10,311 bases of DNA from Acidobacteriota bacterium (lineage in GTDB: Bacteria > Acidobacteriota > Blastocatellia > Pyrinomonadales > Pyrinomonadaceae). Positions 8,318-10,311 of the stretch are shown piece by piece (position 1 is the stretch's first letter; each line of letters opens with the position of its first letter). The stretch covers positions 1 through 10,311 of the forward strand of contig CAUJFK010000216.1 of assembly GCA_963169175.1 (NCBI GenBank), read 5' to 3'. The notes under the pieces are model-generated. The model worked only from the letters and a program-made list of their open reading frames with translations, did not search any database and was not told the origin of the DNA. The translations under genes were made by a program, and so were the position numbers.

Positions 8318-8327
8318 ATGCCGGCAT
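8318..8327. promoter_or_regulatory. Palindrome upstream of the winged-helix-Nudix gene
   Basis: ATGCCGGCAT is a perfect 10-bp palindrome 53 nt before the ATG at 8381. Its place is right for an autoregulatory operator, but a 10-mer palindrome may arise by chance, and OmpR-type winged helices more often bind direct repeats. Confidence 0.2.
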
Positions 8328-8369
8328 ATTAGCTTCAAGGATTTATCAATATTTAATTAGGATTTTATT

Positions 8370-8374
8370 AGGAG
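8370..8374 (+). promoter_or_regulatory. Ribosome binding site deciding the start of the winged-helix-Nudix gene
   Basis: AGGAG lies 6 nt before the ATG at 8381 but only 3 nt before the in-frame GTG at 8378. The ATG is therefore the better start. Confidence 0.75.
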
Positions 8375-8380
8375 AAGGTG

Positions 8381-9532
8381 ATGGATGATGATCCGTCGGG
8401 GGTTGAAGGTTACTCGTTTGACGAATTCTTTCTAATTCCTCAAGAACGCAGGTTGCTGAAATTAGGCGAACCAATACCTTTGCATCCAAAGTGCTTTGAC
8501 CTATGCACTGTGTTGGTGGCACGGGCCGGGAACGTGATTAGTAAGCGCGAATTACTTGAAACGGTCTGGCCAAACTGTAATGTCCAAGAGCAAAACATCC
8601 CTCAGCAAATTTCGGCGTTAAGGAAAGCCTTAGGGCAAATCCAAAATTCAGCGCCGTTTATCGAAACAGTCTCCAAAACAGGTTATCGGTTTTGTCGTGA
8701 GGTCAAAGAGCATAGGAAGCTTGAAGCAAATTCTTCGATACGTAGAGCAGTCGCGTCCGAATGGGCTGAAAGGATTAACTCGAAGTTCCCAGACGCAAAA
8801 GTCTACGGTCTAGTGCATGAACTCCCTAAGATAGTCTTTTTGGGCGAGTTGGAGGTCAGCAAGGAAATAAATCGTGCATCTGTAGCGATCGCAAAGGAAT
8901 TGAGGAGTAATTCGACGGTCGCCCTTGTTGACGACGAACCTAACCTTATCAGCGAGCCGGTGATTTTCCAGGCAAAAACTGTCAAATACTCGACCCTTTG
9001 CGAACTGAGACATCTAGGAACATACCCTTTCACCCTAACGGCGAACGTCCTTCTGATCTGCAAAGAAAAGCGAATGCTAATTCTCGACGTTCGATCCCAG
9101 AAAATCCACCATTTTCCTGGAGGCTATCATGTATTTGGCGGCTATTATCAGGACGAAAGTGATTCCGGCGATTTGCGAGCTACCGCCTTTCGAGAAGTTT
9201 CAGAAGAGACGAAATCAATGGGTCTAATAAAGCCCAATAGCGAACCGATGCTACTTCTTCTGGAAAAGACCAATAAGACGTTTCAGGTTACTTTCCTTGG
9301 AGCAAATATATCCGCCGACGTTTATGAACGACTGGAGAAATCATGGGAATCGGACGAAATTAGAAAAATATCTTTCGACAAACTAAAAATGAATTTGGAG
9401 ATAGAAAACGTCTGGGTGCCGTCATGTAAGGCAGCTATTCTCGCATGGCTTGCGTGTGGAGCTCCGGGGACTGAGGAGAATGAAAAGTTTGGCGGACTAA
9501 CTCCAGTTGAACTTGTTAGCTGTTTCATTTAA
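8381..9532 (+). CDS. OmpR/ToxR-type winged-helix regulator fused to a Nudix domain
   Basis: The 383-residue protein has no signal peptide or membrane helix, so it should be cytoplasmic. Residues about 11-106 are a Trans_reg_C (OmpR/PhoB, CadC-like) DNA-binding domain: SKRELLETVWPNCNVQEQ (54-71), ISALRKALG (77-85) as recognition helix, and ETVSKTGYRF (95-104) as the wing. There is no N-terminal receiver domain. Residues about 110-210 are not recognised. About 215-350 is a Nudix domain with FPGG (245-248), a second glycine pair (253-254) and the REVSEE core (271-276). The Nudix box is longer than usual. Nudix domains bind or cleave nucleoside-diphosphate compounds, and in NrtR-type regulators one serves as ligand sensor; a similar sensor role here is inferred. 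It is divergent from the CHAP gene. Base composition is lower in G+C than the neighbours (20 of 60 in 9361-9420, against 38 of 60 in 5641-5700), which may mean transfer. Confidence 0.82.
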   Translation: MDDDPSGVEGYSFDEFFLIPQERRLLKLGEPIPLHPKCFDLCTVLVARAGNVISKRELLETVWPNCNVQEQNIPQQISALRKALGQIQNSAPFIETVSKTGYRFCREVKEHRKLEANSSIRRAVASEWAERINSKFPDAKVYGLVHELPKIVFLGELEVSKEINRASVAIAKELRSNSTVALVDDEPNLISEPVIFQAKTVKYSTLCELRHLGTYPFTLTANVLLICKEKRMLILDVRSQKIHHFPGGYHVFGGYYQDESDSGDLRATAFREVSEETKSMGLIKPNSEPMLLLLEKTNKTFQVTFLGANISADVYERLEKSWESDEIRKISFDKLKMNLEIENVWVPSCKAAILAWLACGAPGTEENEKFGGLTPVELVSCFI

Positions 9533-9600
9533 CGCAGAAATCTAGCCGTATCGACGATCGCTTAGGAAAAGGTCTTTGGTTAGGGGCATCCGCAATACAG

Positions 9601-9640
9601 AAAAAACCCGACGTGCTCTCCCCTTCACGCCGGGTTTTTT
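9601..9640. terminator. Bidirectional Rho-independent terminator
   Basis: Arms AAAAAACCCG (9601-9610) and CGGGTTTTTT (9631-9640) pair perfectly. After one A/C mismatch the stem goes on with CGTG (9612-9615) and CACG (9626-9629), leaving a 10-nt loop. A U-tract follows in either direction. It lies between the convergent regulator gene (ends 9532) and the glycine-zipper gene (ends 9688), and can serve both. Confidence 0.9.
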
Positions 9641-9687
9641 CAAAATGGCCGCGGAACGAATCTACGACCAAGTCTGCAAAAATTATT

Positions 9688-10302
9688 TCAATAGTCGCTT
9701 GCCGGAAGCGTCACTTCGCTCTTTAGTTCGATCTCAAACTCTTCGTTCGTTTTTATCGAAACATCCTTGCCTTTTTTTAGAAAGGCGACCGCTGCTCCGG
9801 CCCCAGCGCCGACGCCTGCTCCGGTAACGATCGATCTTCCACCGCCGGACACAGCCCCGATCGCCAAACCGGCGGCCGTTCCGCCAAAGATCGCGAGGAC
9901 CTTGCCGGCCGTTCCCGAAGCCGGCCGCAGCCTGGTGACCAGCATTCCGTCGATCGAACGCCGGATCCTGTCGGAAAAGCGGATCGTCTCAAACCTCACG
10001 TCCATTTTGCCGTTCACACCGCCAAAGTCCGCGCTCGAAACCGTGATCACCCTTCCTTCGACGATCGTTCCGAACGGAAGCACGACGGCATCATCCACCT
10101 CGATCGCTTTTGCGACCGTCGCGGTGAAAGTATCGTCCATGGACGATATCCTCGAGTTGATCCCGGCGTCCATTCGAAGCCTGATCCGCGTGCCCGCGGG
10201 CAAGCGATAGATCGAACTGCTTTGGGCGGCAATTGAGCCGAAAGTTGCAAAGATCAGAAAGAGAATTGCGAAGATCTTGGTCTTCTGAGCGATGAAGTCC
10301 AT
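9688..10302 (-). CDS. Exported glycine-zipper protein of unknown function
   Basis: The 204-residue protein begins with a signal peptide: Lys7 and Lys9, hydrophobic 10-25, likely cleavage after IAAQ (27). Residues about 31-125 are beta-rich with the pattern YRLPAGTRIRLRMD, DDTFTATVAKAIEVDD and VVLPFGTIVEGRV. This pattern is seen in exported proteins where a charged beta-domain precedes a glycine zipper. Residues about 139-175 are the zipper, rich in GxxxG-like spacing (FGGTAAGLAIGAVSGGG, then GAGVGAGAGAAVAF), able to pack against or enter a membrane. A short charged strand (ISIKT-like, 181-194) ends the protein. The likely place is the periplasm or the outer membrane inner face. No enzyme motif is seen. 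The start is set by GGAGG (10307-10311), 4 nt upstream, at the window edge. Any upstream operon partner lies outside the window. Confidence 0.8.
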   Translation of the reverse strand: MDFIAQKTKIFAILFLIFATFGSIAAQSSSIYRLPAGTRIRLRMDAGINSRISSMDDTFTATVAKAIEVDDAVVLPFGTIVEGRVITVSSADFGGVNGKMDVRFETIRFSDRIRRSIDGMLVTRLRPASGTAGKVLAIFGGTAAGLAIGAVSGGGRSIVTGAGVGAGAGAAVAFLKKGKDVSIKTNEEFEIELKSEVTLPASDY

Positions 10303-10306
10303 TCAA

Positions 10307-10311
10307 CCTCC
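10307..10311 (-). promoter_or_regulatory. Ribosome binding site of the glycine-zipper gene
   Basis: GGAGG on the minus strand, followed by TTGA and then the ATG that ends at 10302. It fixes the start and shows that the gene is complete although it reaches the window edge. Confidence 0.75.

Larger units (their letters stand above)
8146..8380. other. Shared divergent intergenic region of the CHAP and winged-helix-Nudix genes
   Basis: These 235 bases hold the leaders of two divergent genes. Next to the CHAP start is its ribosome binding site (GGGAG on the minus strand, 8153-8157). Other elements are the palindromes listed separately, a 6-bp inverted repeat GGTGAG/CTCACC (8191-8196, 8209-8214), a second one GGCAGT/ACTGCC (8273-8278, 8293-8298), and a direct repeat CGACAA (8279-8284, 8288-8293). 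The last 40 bases before the regulator gene are very A+T-rich. No convincing -35/-10 pair and no RNA gene were seen. Confidence 0.5.

Noticed and set aside
8378..8380. GTG as start of the winged-helix-Nudix gene
   Set aside because: It is only 3 nt from the AGGAG, while the ATG directly after it has a normal 6-nt spacing.
8146..8380. A structured RNA or riboswitch in the divergent intergenic region
   Set aside because: Only short, isolated 6- to 7-bp arms are seen, with no long stem set or known riboswitch core.
9767..10210. Plus-strand open frame of 147 codons opposite the glycine-zipper gene, Pro/Ala-rich
   Set aside because: The Pro/Ala richness is just the complement of the Gly/Ala zipper codons; the minus-strand frame has signal peptide and ribosome binding site.

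Overview
The window looks like a chromosomal segment of an environmental, diderm bacterium. The best guess is an Acidobacteriota member (Blastocatellia/Pyrinomonadales type). That guess rests on three things: a giant secreted mosaic protein combining choice-of-anchor Q, delta-60, HYR and PxKF-type modules; a ToxR/CadC-like winged-helix regulator; and a signal-peptide-bearing glycine-zipper protein. No rRNA or other phylogenetic marker is present, so the assignment is an inference. Most of the window is clearly G+C-rich, but about 6.8-9.5 kb is visibly more A+T-rich.

Layout. (1) 1-4167 (+) is the 3' part of a very large modular extracellular protein that runs off the left edge. It contains a Big_5-like Ig domain, a right-handed beta-helix, an InlB-type repeat, seven delta-60 repeats of 56-57 residues, two Ig-like modules, HYR, and a PxKF-like C-terminal domain. 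(2) A perfect 17-bp bidirectional terminator hairpin separates it from the convergent malate dehydrogenase gene (4256-5188, -). (3) A 116-bp divergent intergenic region leads to an exported metal-dependent amidohydrolase (5305-6816, +). (4) A secreted CHAP-domain cysteine hydrolase (6988-8145, -) is divergent from a gene encoding an OmpR/ToxR-type winged helix fused to a C-terminal Nudix domain (8381-9532, +). They share a 235-bp intergenic region with two short palindromes. This pair lies between terminator hairpins at 6934-6962 and 9601-9640. (5) An exported glycine-zipper protein (9688-10302, -) closes the window, with its ribosome binding site at the very edge.

How the genes relate. mdh is a housekeeping TCA-cycle gene and shows no functional link to its neighbours. 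The most interesting unit is the divergent CHAP / winged-helix-Nudix pair. It suggests that a cytoplasmic, nucleotide-metabolite-sensing transcription factor controls a secreted peptidase or cell-wall hydrolase. The domains are seen in the sequence; the regulatory link is inferred from gene arrangement only. No tRNA, rRNA, CRISPR array, insertion sequence or phage gene was recognised.
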